64,000 nt of DNA. It comes from an uncultured Saprospiraceae bacterium (GTDB taxonomy: Bacteria; Bacteroidota; Bacteroidia; Chitinophagales; Saprospiraceae). The first letter of the stretch is position 1, and each line of letters begins with the position of its first letter. Under the pieces are notes generated by a model. The model saw only the letters and a program-made list of their open reading frames with translations, was not told the origin of the DNA and did not search any database. A program made the translations under genes and the position numbers. This document shows, piece by piece, positions 36,118 through 44,117 of the stretch. Where the stretch lies: positions 1 through 64,000 of the forward strand of contig CALLWB010000079.1 of NCBI GenBank assembly GCA_938016265.1. Reading direction: 5' to 3'.

Positions 36118-36276
36118 TTTTTTGCTATTAAGCACTTTGGTTACCAGATAATTAGGTTTCCAAGTTGCTGAATTATGAAATATTCCAATCAAACTATTCG
36201 TAATAATAAGTATTCGTCATTAATAATTCCTAATTTATTCTTCTTCTTTGATAATTAATTATTCATCCTTAATCCC

Positions 36277-36284
36277 TACTTTTG
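36277..36284 (+). promoter_or_regulatory. -7 element TACTTTTG before the acyl-CoA dehydrogenase gene
   Basis: Perfect match to TAnnTTTG. Transcription would start near 36291, only about 8 nt before the ATG at 36299, which supports that ATG over the upstream in-frame one at 36248. A TTTG at 36247-36250 is somewhat too far upstream (26 bp) to be an ideal -33. Confidence 0.4.
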
Positions 36285-36298
36285 TAAAAATTTTAATC

Positions 36299-37516
36299 AT
36301 GAATACTAACGGAAATTCCGATGCCATACATAGAAGTGTCAAAACCGACCGGTTTCAAGGGCACGATTATTATAATGTTGATGAGCTTTTAGAGCCAGAA
36401 CACCTACTAGTAAGGGAAGCTACCCGGGATTGGGTAAAGAAAGAAATAAGCCCAATAATCGAAGATTATTCAAACCGCGCTGCTTATCCCCGACAAATTG
36501 TCAAAGGATTGGGAGAAATTGGAGCATTTGGCCCTAGCCTTCCTGCAGAATATGGAGGTGGTGGAATGGATGAAATTGCCTACGGTATTGTTATGCAAGA
36601 ACTAGAACGTGGGGATTCAGGGGTGCGCTCTGCTGCTTCTGTACAGGGATCTCTCGTCATGTATCCGATTTATAAATATGGTTCAGAAGAACAGAAAAGA
36701 AAATACCTCCCTAAGCTGGCTTCAGGTGAGTTTATTGGTTGTTTCGGCCTTACCGAGCCAAACAGTGGCTCCGATCCGAGCAGCATGAGTTCCAATCTAA
36801 AAGATGATGGCGATGCTTACATCCTAAACGGAGCAAAAATGTGGATCACCAACTCTCCAATAGCTGATGTTTGCGTCGTTTGGGCGAAAAACGAAGAGGG
36901 TAGAGTGCTAGGCGTTATCTTAGAAAAAGGAATGAAAGGACTGTCTGCCCCGGAGATTCATGGCAAATGGTCACTTAGAGCTTCTTGCACAGGTGAATTG
37001 GTTTTTGAAGACGTAAGAGTACCGAAAGAGAATGTGCTTCCTCACATTCAAGGTTTAAGAGGTCCATTGTCCTGTTTATCAAAGGCTAGATATGGGATCG
37101 CATGGGGCGTTATTGGAGCTGCTATGGATTGTTATGATTCTGCTTTACGCTATTCCCTTGAGCGTACGCAGTTTGGCAAACCGATTGGTCAGTTTCAATT
37201 AACACAAAAAAAACTGGCAGAAATGATTACCGAAATCACCAAAGCGCAATTGTTAGCCTGGAGATTAGGGACGTTAGCCAATAAAGGAAAGGCAACCCCT
37301 GCTCAAATCTCCATGGCCAAACGAAACAATGTACACATGGCCCTAGAAATTGCCCGCGAAGCACGCCAAATACACGGAGGAATGGGAATCACCAACGAAT
37401 ATCCGATCATGCGACACATGATGAATCTGGAAACGGTACTGACTTATGAAGGTACACATGACATCCATTTGCTCATCACTGGACACGATATCACTGGATT
37501 GAATGCTTTTAAGTAG
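36299..37516 (+). CDS. gcdH: Acyl-CoA dehydrogenase, glutaryl-CoA dehydrogenase type
   Basis: Predicted 405 residues from the ATG at 36299. It has the complete acyl-CoA dehydrogenase fold: the N-terminal helical domain, CFGLTEPNSGSDPSSM (FAD/substrate-binding middle domain), RTQFGKPIGQFQLTQ and the C-terminal QIHGGMGI. The catalytic base is the Glu of TYEGTHDIH (about 384), as in glutaryl-CoA dehydrogenase, and RSAASVQGSLVMYPI carries the arginine that recognises the glutaryl carboxylate in that enzyme. This favours oxidative decarboxylation of glutaryl-CoA to crotonyl-CoA in lysine/tryptophan breakdown over a fatty-acid substrate. It is a single gene with no electron-transfer partner beside it. 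Confidence 0.88.
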   Translation: MNTNGNSDAIHRSVKTDRFQGHDYYNVDELLEPEHLLVREATRDWVKKEISPIIEDYSNRAAYPRQIVKGLGEIGAFGPSLPAEYGGGGMDEIAYGIVMQELERGDSGVRSAASVQGSLVMYPIYKYGSEEQKRKYLPKLASGEFIGCFGLTEPNSGSDPSSMSSNLKDDGDAYILNGAKMWITNSPIADVCVVWAKNEEGRVLGVILEKGMKGLSAPEIHGKWSLRASCTGELVFEDVRVPKENVLPHIQGLRGPLSCLSKARYGIAWGVIGAAMDCYDSALRYSLERTQFGKPIGQFQLTQKKLAEMITEITKAQLLAWRLGTLANKGKATPAQISMAKRNNVHMALEIAREARQIHGGMGITNEYPIMRHMMNLETVLTYEGTHDIHLLITGHDITGLNAFK

Positions 37517-37660
37517 GTTTTTTGCTAGCAAGTAGAAAGTATCTGCTCGTCTGGCTTTCCTATAGAAAGTAAACGATCAAAATTGCATAAAAGGTGCACT
37601 ATCGCCTGCTGGCGGGGTGGAGTTTACAGCCAAATCTTAAACAAAACATTCAGGCATTAA

Positions 37661-39199
37661 TCAAACTAAAGGATGTAAATGTTCCTGCAATGCCTTGTAA
37701 TAAGAAACTTTGTTCAGTTTAGACTCTAGGAAGATTCGATAATCGATCGTCTCATTTGCTCCTGGTTCGAAGTCTGGAGAACTGGCGATGAAAATCTGGG
37801 CACGTTTTGTCAACGCCTTGTTTTTTAGAGGATTAGAGGTTGAGATCAGCTTTCTGAGAATGTAGAGAAATTCCTTTTCTCGGTGATAGGTGTCTTTGCT
37901 TAAAATGTTTCTCAGGTTTCGTTTTACCTCTTTAATTCTGGAAAGTACATATTCTGTATCGCCTCGTTCGAAGTGGACGATAATGTCTACTATAAATACA
38001 TTGAGCTTCAGTTGTGGGTTGAGTTTTTTATAGATATCGGAGAAAAAGAACATTCGTATTTGCTCAAGGGCTTCATTGTATTCATTGTTGGCATAATGTG
38101 CAACAGTCAGGTTGAGTTGGAATAAGAGGATGATTTGAATCGGCAAATCTTTAAACACCAGTGTTTCCGGGTTTTGCAGGTAGTCTTTTCTGAATTCTGT
38201 CAGAATATCAATGCCCGCATCAATTTCATTTCCGAAGTAATTGGTCATAAATGTGGTTTGGAAGTAAGACCATTTGTATTTTTCGAAATAGAGCTTATTA
38301 TATTTGTTTAATTCTTCCCACAATTTTTTAGAATATTCGTTGCAAAGGCTGAAATCTTTAGCTTTTAGAAGGATATTGACTACCCAAATCAGCATTTCTA
38401 TTTTTTCACGATGGTATGTTTTAGAGAATAAATTGTTGGATTCGAAATTGTTGAATGTGGTGATCAGGTATTCTTTTAGCTGAACAATTTTCTTTTCCTG
38501 GTACAAAATGTCGCGAATACAAGTATATACTCTTATCTTAGCTTGGAACGAGTTGTTGACAATCTCTGAAGTACTAAGACGGTGGTTGATACTTCGAAGC
38601 ATTTGAATGGTGTCCGAATCGCCTTCATAATTTCTGGATCTTAGTTCATAAGCGATTTCAGCAATCAGTCGGTTAAGTTCATTGAGTGTGGCAAATTTGC
38701 GTTCTACATCGCTAATTTTTTTTATGTAAATCCTAGGGTCAATTTCGGCAAAATAAGAACTCAAAGCGATTATTTCGTTATATATAACGTTAAGAACATC
38801 ATAGAATTCGCTGTTAAATGCTTGTTTTTCTGCTTCTAGCAATAAGGAGTAAGCACTTTTGTAGTCGTTTTTATGATATGAAATTTTTGCTAGCATAATG
38901 CAACGTAACACCAGTATTTTATCGTCCATGTCATTATAAAGCATGAACAAGCTTTGATCAATCTCGTCTAGCAAACGATTTCTAAGGCGATAAAATGCAT
39001 TTTTATTGAGTTCAGGGAAAACCTCCTTGATCAGATCGTCATCTGATTTGTATTTTTCTGACCGATATGCGTCAAAAAGTAAAAGTATTTTTTTCTGTCT
39101 GTTGTTTGTCTTAATTCTGTTAGTATAAATTTTGAAATTTCTAACTTCCTGTTTTGACAAACTTCGTATGACCGCATCCAGTTTTCGCATAATTGTCAT
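37661..39199 (-). CDS. Helical-repeat protein of unknown function (family 1 of 2 in window)
   Basis: Predicted 512 residues, no signal peptide. After an opening LDAVIRSLSKQEVRNFKIYTN comes a basic linker and a domain with FPELNKNAFYRLRNRLLDEI, then TPR-like helices throughout. The opening closely resembles LIVLLKSLTNQEINEFSRYVN of the gene at 47778, so the two look like members of one Bacteroidota family; an N-terminal DNA- or protein-binding domain is possible but not shown. A second Met three codons in (39190) may be the true start, since it aligns better with the relative. Confidence 0.7.
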   Translation of the reverse strand: MTIMRKLDAVIRSLSKQEVRNFKIYTNRIKTNNRQKKILLLFDAYRSEKYKSDDDLIKEVFPELNKNAFYRLRNRLLDEIDQSLFMLYNDMDDKILVLRCIMLAKISYHKNDYKSAYSLLLEAEKQAFNSEFYDVLNVIYNEIIALSSYFAEIDPRIYIKKISDVERKFATLNELNRLIAEIAYELRSRNYEGDSDTIQMLRSINHRLSTSEIVNNSFQAKIRVYTCIRDILYQEKKIVQLKEYLITTFNNFESNNLFSKTYHREKIEMLIWVVNILLKAKDFSLCNEYSKKLWEELNKYNKLYFEKYKWSYFQTTFMTNYFGNEIDAGIDILTEFRKDYLQNPETLVFKDLPIQIILLFQLNLTVAHYANNEYNEALEQIRMFFFSDIYKKLNPQLKLNVFIVDIIVHFERGDTEYVLSRIKEVKRNLRNILSKDTYHREKEFLYILRKLISTSNPLKNKALTKRAQIFIASSPDFEPGANETIDYRIFLESKLNKVSYYKALQEHLHPLV

Positions 39200-39280
39200 T
39201 TTTGAAAACGTAATATCGGTAAATTTTTTGAATTTTTGTTTGGCCTTTTTTATTTTTCTTTACATTACTAATTATAACAC

Positions 39281-39754
39281 ATGGAAACCTTTTCTCTACC
39301 CAATATGGTAAAATTACTGCTCACATCACTTATAGTAGCCTTTTTCATGACCTTAGGTTATGGACAGAATGGCCAAATTGAGATTACTCAATTAGTGATA
39401 CCGGATTCAGCATCTATCAACTCTACAATTCCTGTTTCAGGTTACTTCAAGAATATTGGTAGCACTGTATTTACTGGGGAATTAGGCCTGCACGTTCAAG
39501 TGCAGGATGACCCGTCAAGCGGCATTGGCCTTTACTACAGTTCTGATGTGTATCAAATCGATACTTATTCTTTGCAACCTGGTGAACAAGTTTATTTTAC
39601 TACTGAAATAAACATGGTATCCAGCATATTCAATCAAGATTCTAAGGATGTAATAATCATTTTCCCTAGGTCTGGTAATGATGTGGATTTGCAAAATGGA
39701 TTTGCCAAAGAAGTACAAGTTACACCTCCTCCAAATACAGTAGGTGGAAACTAG
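39281..39754 (+). CDS. Small secreted Ig-like (CARDB-like) protein
   Basis: A 157-residue protein with a hydrophobic signal region (MVKLLLTSLIVAFFMTLGYG from the second Met, residue 9, so either Met may start). The mature part IEITQLVIPDSASINSTIPV ... GYFKNIGSTVFTG is a beta-sandwich of the kind found in CARDB or adhesion modules, here alone. No T9SS tail. A strong terminator follows. Function unknown. Confidence 0.7.
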   Translation: METFSLPNMVKLLLTSLIVAFFMTLGYGQNGQIEITQLVIPDSASINSTIPVSGYFKNIGSTVFTGELGLHVQVQDDPSSGIGLYYSSDVYQIDTYSLQPGEQVYFTTEINMVSSIFNQDSKDVIIIFPRSGNDVDLQNGFAKEVQVTPPPNTVGGN

Positions 39755-39814
39755 GAATGTACTAACAAAAAAAATATACTAACCAATCAATCTCCCTTAG
39801 ATTAACCACGTATG

Positions 39815-39851
39815 AAAAGACCGCAAATTAAAAATTTGCGGTCTTTTTTTT
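39815..39851 (+). terminator. Rho-independent terminator
   Basis: Perfect 15-bp stem AAAAGACCGCAAATT / AATTTGCGGTCTTTT with a 3-nt loop and a long T run. The A run on the left makes it work in both directions. Confidence 0.92.
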
Positions 39852-40466
39852 TATAGTAAGAAAGTCAATTTTTTGAAAAATTACCGATAGTAGGAAATAT
39901 CCCATATTTTGTTTTAGTTAATACAATAGTCATTCATTGAACAAGTAAGGCTATTTTTTATATTAAAAAAAAAATTAAAATATAATGGTGTTGTTTATTC
40001 CTAATCTATAACCAACAATGCCATTCCGAAATACAATTTGATTCTCCAGTTTTCCTCATGGAGTAATCCACTCCAGTCAAGAAAAATACATTTTTTATGA
40101 ATTGCCTATGTAATTCCTACCCCAAATCGACAAGATCATTTCTGTGCTAGAAACATTTTTAAAGACTAAACCACGCGGAACGAACAAGTTTAACTAAAAG
40201 GAAATTCAAAAAAATAAAATAAGTAGGGACCATTCGACAGTTAACTCATATTAGATATTTTGGTGGCAATTTCCTATACTTGGTACTTGGTGGGACAGGA
40301 ACAAAAAAAAAGGTAGTACAACAAGGAGAGTTTTAATCCAATAACTAACGCGGCGCACTATTTAATTGTTTGTTTTGATCAGTGTTTCCCCCAAATACAA
40401 ATAAAGAAGAGGGAACAGATAATTATTTTCTGTCTTTTTGTAACTTTTACGAAAATTTCATGATAA
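39852..40466. other. 615-bp AT-rich intergenic region
   Basis: No open frame of interest on either strand. TAACTTTT at 40441-40448 could be a -7 element for the sigma gene at 40467 but has no -33 partner at the right distance. I see no repeats or hairpins of note. Confidence 0.6.
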
Positions 40467-42059
40467 ATGAGTGATATTAAAATTACTGCTGAGGCAATTG
40501 CTAAGCTGAAAAGAGAACTTGGGACAGAAAATCAAAACGTGTACTCTAATTGTAAGGAACAATTTGTGCACTTCTTGGTCCAACACCAATATGATTGGAA
40601 GATTAGCAGAGAACAACGACAAACTGACTTATTTCATCAAGCCTTAACTATGTTTTGTTACTCAGAGAATCAAAAAGTAGAGCCAGAAAAAGATATCCAG
40701 CTCCTCATAAATGAAATTGGTGGCCAGATTTTCAAAGGACGACAGGGCATAAAGGACGACAAAGAGGACGGACCCATGGAAAGAAAGGTGGCAGCTAAAA
40801 CCATAAAAAAACAACCTAGCTTTTTTACAGAAGCTTACGAGTTGGAACAGGCAATGAATGGCCTTACTTCCAAGGAGAAGGAGTTGTTGAGGAATACCTT
40901 TATTGAGCAAACACCTGCCAATGAACTCACCTACAATAAGGCTGACATCGAAGGTTGTATCCAACAATTGATCAAAATAGTAGCGGGAGAAGCCTCTTCC
41001 AGCCAATTTGAACTCAATATCGTAGAGGGTAGCTATCAGTTGTCGTCCGAAAATTCAGCTAGTGCAGAATTAATAAGTTGGATGAAAAATGGATTTGTAG
41101 GGCTCAGCAAACAAAATTTTGACCAGCAGCTAAAAAGATATGAAGAAATAAGCAAGGATGAAGGAAAACTAAAAAAACTAAAATCAAGCGCTAAAGAAAA
41201 ACACGGACGAGAGTTGTATTTAAGCTATCGAAAAAAAAATGCGCTAAACCTAACAGAAGAGAGCGGTTTTGAAATGGCAGTAGTCCTTGAATTGTTTCCT
41301 AAAGTGTGGCAAACTTTTATCAGGAACATTGACGATGGCAAATTGACTGCTCCACTAAAGCGACCATTGAAAGATTATTTGAAGTCAATCACGCTAAATT
41401 ATCTAGGAGAAAAAACAGAGGATAACCTCGATCATCTCCTTGACTTTACTCCATCAATAATCGATCAGAAGCTACAGGATTGGGACCAGGCAATTCAAAA
41501 GGAAGAAACGATATTAGACCAGATAAAAGATGAAAATCAATTGTACTATACAAAACTGGTTAAAGAGTATAGAAATGACTTCATCATTGCCTTGCGAAAG
41601 GTGTTTAAATTGTACGACGCGGGCCTCAGGGATCGCCCAGCAGATGTTTTTAATAGAAGCTTTGCGGAGGTAATCGAAAAGGTCAGGAACAATGAATTAA
41701 AAAAGCCGTTGACTTCTACGTTTAAAACGTACCTCATCGGCGTTGGGCTGAACCATTATAGACAGTATTATTTTAAAAAAGGGGAAAAGCCGCTCAACAT
41801 CGATGAAGGCGTTTTCGAAAATATTCCAGAACCAGATACGATAGAAAATCTGCATATAAATAATCAAAATGCACACAAGGTGAAAAAAATCCTTGAAGTA
41901 ATTGGTGAACCGTGCAAATCGCTATTGGAAATGCGATTTTTGAAAGGATACAGTTATGAGGTGATCGCCCTACGGCTACAAATGAAGGAGGGCGCCTTGA
42001 GAACAAGAGTCTATCGGTGTATTGAAAAGATTAGAGCAATGATAGCTGAAAAAAACTAA
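40467..42059 (+). CDS. Unusual sigma-70 family (ECF-like) factor with repeated sigma-2-like modules
   Basis: A 530-residue protein, about three times the size of an ECF sigma factor. The C-terminus (473-526, EPCKSLLEMRFLKGYSYEVI...LRTRVYRCIEKIR) is a clear region 4 helix-turn-helix. Before it, three segments share one pattern: 24-91, 250-315 (YRKKNALNL...VWQTFIRNI...KLTAPLKRPLKDYLKSI) and 365-432 (YRNDFIIAL...FNRSFAEVI...ELKKPLTSTFKTYLIGV), the layout of sigma region 2. A fourth segment, 124-172 (GLTSKEKELLRNTF), resembles a decayed region 4. It looks like a sigma factor expanded by duplication. The anti-sigma-like gene follows 73 bp downstream. Confidence 0.75.
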   Translation: MSDIKITAEAIAKLKRELGTENQNVYSNCKEQFVHFLVQHQYDWKISREQRQTDLFHQALTMFCYSENQKVEPEKDIQLLINEIGGQIFKGRQGIKDDKEDGPMERKVAAKTIKKQPSFFTEAYELEQAMNGLTSKEKELLRNTFIEQTPANELTYNKADIEGCIQQLIKIVAGEASSSQFELNIVEGSYQLSSENSASAELISWMKNGFVGLSKQNFDQQLKRYEEISKDEGKLKKLKSSAKEKHGRELYLSYRKKNALNLTEESGFEMAVVLELFPKVWQTFIRNIDDGKLTAPLKRPLKDYLKSITLNYLGEKTEDNLDHLLDFTPSIIDQKLQDWDQAIQKEETILDQIKDENQLYYTKLVKEYRNDFIIALRKVFKLYDAGLRDRPADVFNRSFAEVIEKVRNNELKKPLTSTFKTYLIGVGLNHYRQYYFKKGEKPLNIDEGVFENIPEPDTIENLHINNQNAHKVKKILEVIGEPCKSLLEMRFLKGYSYEVIALRLQMKEGALRTRVYRCIEKIRAMIAEKN

Positions 42060-42132
42060 GCAATATTCCGGGAGCACCGGAAGGGAAAATATTTATCAAC
42101 GACACATCATTGTGTAACAAAAAATAAGAATA

Positions 42133-43191
42133 ATGACGATTCAAAAACCCGACAAGTTTGAATTGTTTGAGGATTTTGCAAATGGCCGATTAGGAAAAAA
42201 AGACGCTAAACTGTTTGCCTACTGGATAGAAAAAGACCCTCTTTTCGCAGAAAAGATGGAACAGTATAAGCAGTTGTTTTCCGGATTGAAAACCCTAAGG
42301 ATCTTAGAAATCGAAAAACAATTGAAAGAGCAAATTGAAACGCTGGAAGAAGAAGGCGCTCTACCTGACGAAAATATTGAAGAGCTGGAACAAATAGAAC
42401 GGTATTTTCAAAATCAACTCCGCGGTCAGGAATTGAAGGATTTTGAATATCGAAAGACGACTGATCCCGCGTTCGCAGAAAAAGTAGCACAGTATGAGAC
42501 CATTTTCGGTGGAATGCGCCAATTGAGACTAGAAGAACTAGAAAAAACAGTGCGCGAAGCATCCGCTACTATGGAAGAGGAAAGTAGCATCGAGTCCGTC
42601 GATAAAGAAAATAAAACTTCTTCAGATCCAAAATTAATCAATGTGGAGCCACTCCCGCCTAAGAAGGGCGTCCTTCGACGATTGATTCCATTGATTACAG
42701 CGGCAGCGGCGGCTTTGTTGCTTTATTTTTCGATGCCTTTTTTCCAAACGTCTGATGCTGATTTTTATGCCAATTTGCAACAAACTTATCAGGAAATGCC
42801 GACTGTCGACAACCTGATGTCTGCTAACCCTACAGAAGGAAAATATATGGAGGCTGGACTCCAGGCATTCAAGGCAAAAAAATACGCATTGGCGAGGGTC
42901 GCCTTCAAAAACGTAACCGGAAATGAAGAAGCGACTTTGTTGTTGGGGCACTCTTATTTTGGAGAAGGAAGTCATACCGCGGCTACTAAGGTCTATCAAT
43001 CTATGCAGACGGCAGGGAACCCAGATTATCGGAATGAAGCGGATTGGTTTTTGGCGCAGTGCTACTTAAAAAACCTTCCAGAACAAAAGAATGAACTAAC
43101 CACTATTCTAAAGAAGATCAGCGAAACAAAGGGAACACACAACTACAAACGAAAAGCGAGTAAACTGCTTGATGAATTGGGATCTAGATAA
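42133..43191 (+). CDS. Anti-sigma-factor-like membrane protein with periplasmic TPRs
   Basis: A 352-residue protein with one membrane helix (about 183-204, LIPLITAAAAALLLYFSMPFF). The cytoplasmic N-terminus contains a tandem pair of about 55-residue units (10-65 and 88-142), each ending xDPxFAEKxxQYxxxFxGxxxLR, without zinc ligands. Outside the membrane are TPR-like helices (about 235-350). This is the topology of a membrane anti-sigma factor: the inner part holds the sigma factor, the outer part senses. The match in position (directly after the sigma gene) makes an anti-sigma role likely; it is inference, not shown by homology I can name. Confidence 0.65.
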   Translation: MTIQKPDKFELFEDFANGRLGKKDAKLFAYWIEKDPLFAEKMEQYKQLFSGLKTLRILEIEKQLKEQIETLEEEGALPDENIEELEQIERYFQNQLRGQELKDFEYRKTTDPAFAEKVAQYETIFGGMRQLRLEELEKTVREASATMEEESSIESVDKENKTSSDPKLINVEPLPPKKGVLRRLIPLITAAAAALLLYFSMPFFQTSDADFYANLQQTYQEMPTVDNLMSANPTEGKYMEAGLQAFKAKKYALARVAFKNVTGNEEATLLLGHSYFGEGSHTAATKVYQSMQTAGNPDYRNEADWFLAQCYLKNLPEQKNELTTILKKISETKGTHNYKRKASKLLDELGSR

Positions 43192-43418
43192 GGCGAATAT
43201 TCAATTAGAATTTCTAATATTTGTTCATGTAACGATTATTTCATATCTTATACTTACTCTTAGTCAACAATTAAAAAATAAATTAAAAAAAAACAGACAA
43301 AGTTGTAACATCAAAAAATTGATGGGGATCAATTATCGAAATGTAAGGATATAACTTAGATTCTTAGGAATATATTTTATATTATTGCCATAATTAACCG
43401 TATTAAAATTAATAATTT

Positions 43419-44021
43419 ATGAAGACCCCGTTAAATTTTCATCTATCTGTCGTTTTGATGGTTTTGTTCTCCTGTTTCTTGTTTATAAATGCAGGTTGCG
43501 CCATTGAAGAAACCGATGCTCTAACACCAGAAAAAACAGCAACCACGCCTGATCTTTCCAATCAAAAGAAAGGACAAATTTCTTACCTCCCAATTGAATT
43601 ATTTATTTATTGGTCATTTCTAGAAGATTATCAGGAATGCAAGATGAGCCAAAACAATAATTGTAAAGTAGAATATAATTCAATGGTTTTTGCAGAAAAA
43701 GTAGCAAGAGGTGTCCTACCATTTCCTCCCCCTCCTCCTCCAAATCCTTGCGCGCCGATTGGTCATTGCCCAGATTTTAGTTTCCTAAAAATGATGGCTT
43801 ACAAAAACACGGAGAAATATGGAATCGTAGCGTATAGTATCCAAACTAATAAAAAGCTTGCCTTCAATAATCCAAGCAAATGGTATCCATCAAATGAAAA
43901 CAAAAATTATATTCATACCGATGTTACGATTTTAGATGGTGGGTTTACAGGGGATGTCAGAATTGAAATGGAAAATCTAAACACAAAAGAGAAATATACA
44001 TTTGATACTGTTTTTAAGTAA
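43419..44021 (+). CDS. Lipoprotein of unknown function with a polyproline loop
   Basis: A 200-residue protein with a lipoprotein signal peptide (lipobox INAGC, Cys at about 27). Residues about 102-115 are PFPPPPPPNPCAP. Four other cysteines occur in pairs, so disulphides are likely. No domain recognised. It lies between the anti-sigma-like gene and the CHAT gene in the same direction, and is a candidate substrate or partner of the CHAT protease (inference). A hairpin after its stop may end or attenuate the transcript. Confidence 0.65.
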   Translation: MKTPLNFHLSVVLMVLFSCFLFINAGCAIEETDALTPEKTATTPDLSNQKKGQISYLPIELFIYWSFLEDYQECKMSQNNNCKVEYNSMVFAEKVARGVLPFPPPPPPNPCAPIGHCPDFSFLKMMAYKNTEKYGIVAYSIQTNKKLAFNNPSKWYPSNENKNYIHTDVTILDGGFTGDVRIEMENLNTKEKYTFDTVFK

Positions 44022-44076
44022 TTGACTAATTTGTTTTTCCTAGGGAAGAACAATTAGAGAAATAATTGATAAATTA

Positions 44077-44112
44077 AAGCGGCAGTCTTTTAATAGGACT
44101 GTCGCTTATTTG
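44077..44112 (+). terminator. Hairpin between lipoprotein and CHAT genes
   Basis: AAGCGGCAGTC (44077-44087) pairs with GACTGTCGCTT (44097-44107), 11 bp with one G-U pair, followed only by ATTTGTTT, so termination may be partial. The CHAT gene starts 11 bp later. Confidence 0.55.
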
Positions 44113-44117
44113 TTTAT

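Noticed and set aside
43169-43354. 61-codon frame overlapping the end of the anti-sigma-like gene
   Set aside because: It has a hydrophobic stretch, but it overlaps the real gene by 23 bp, is in AT-rich sequence and has no start signal.
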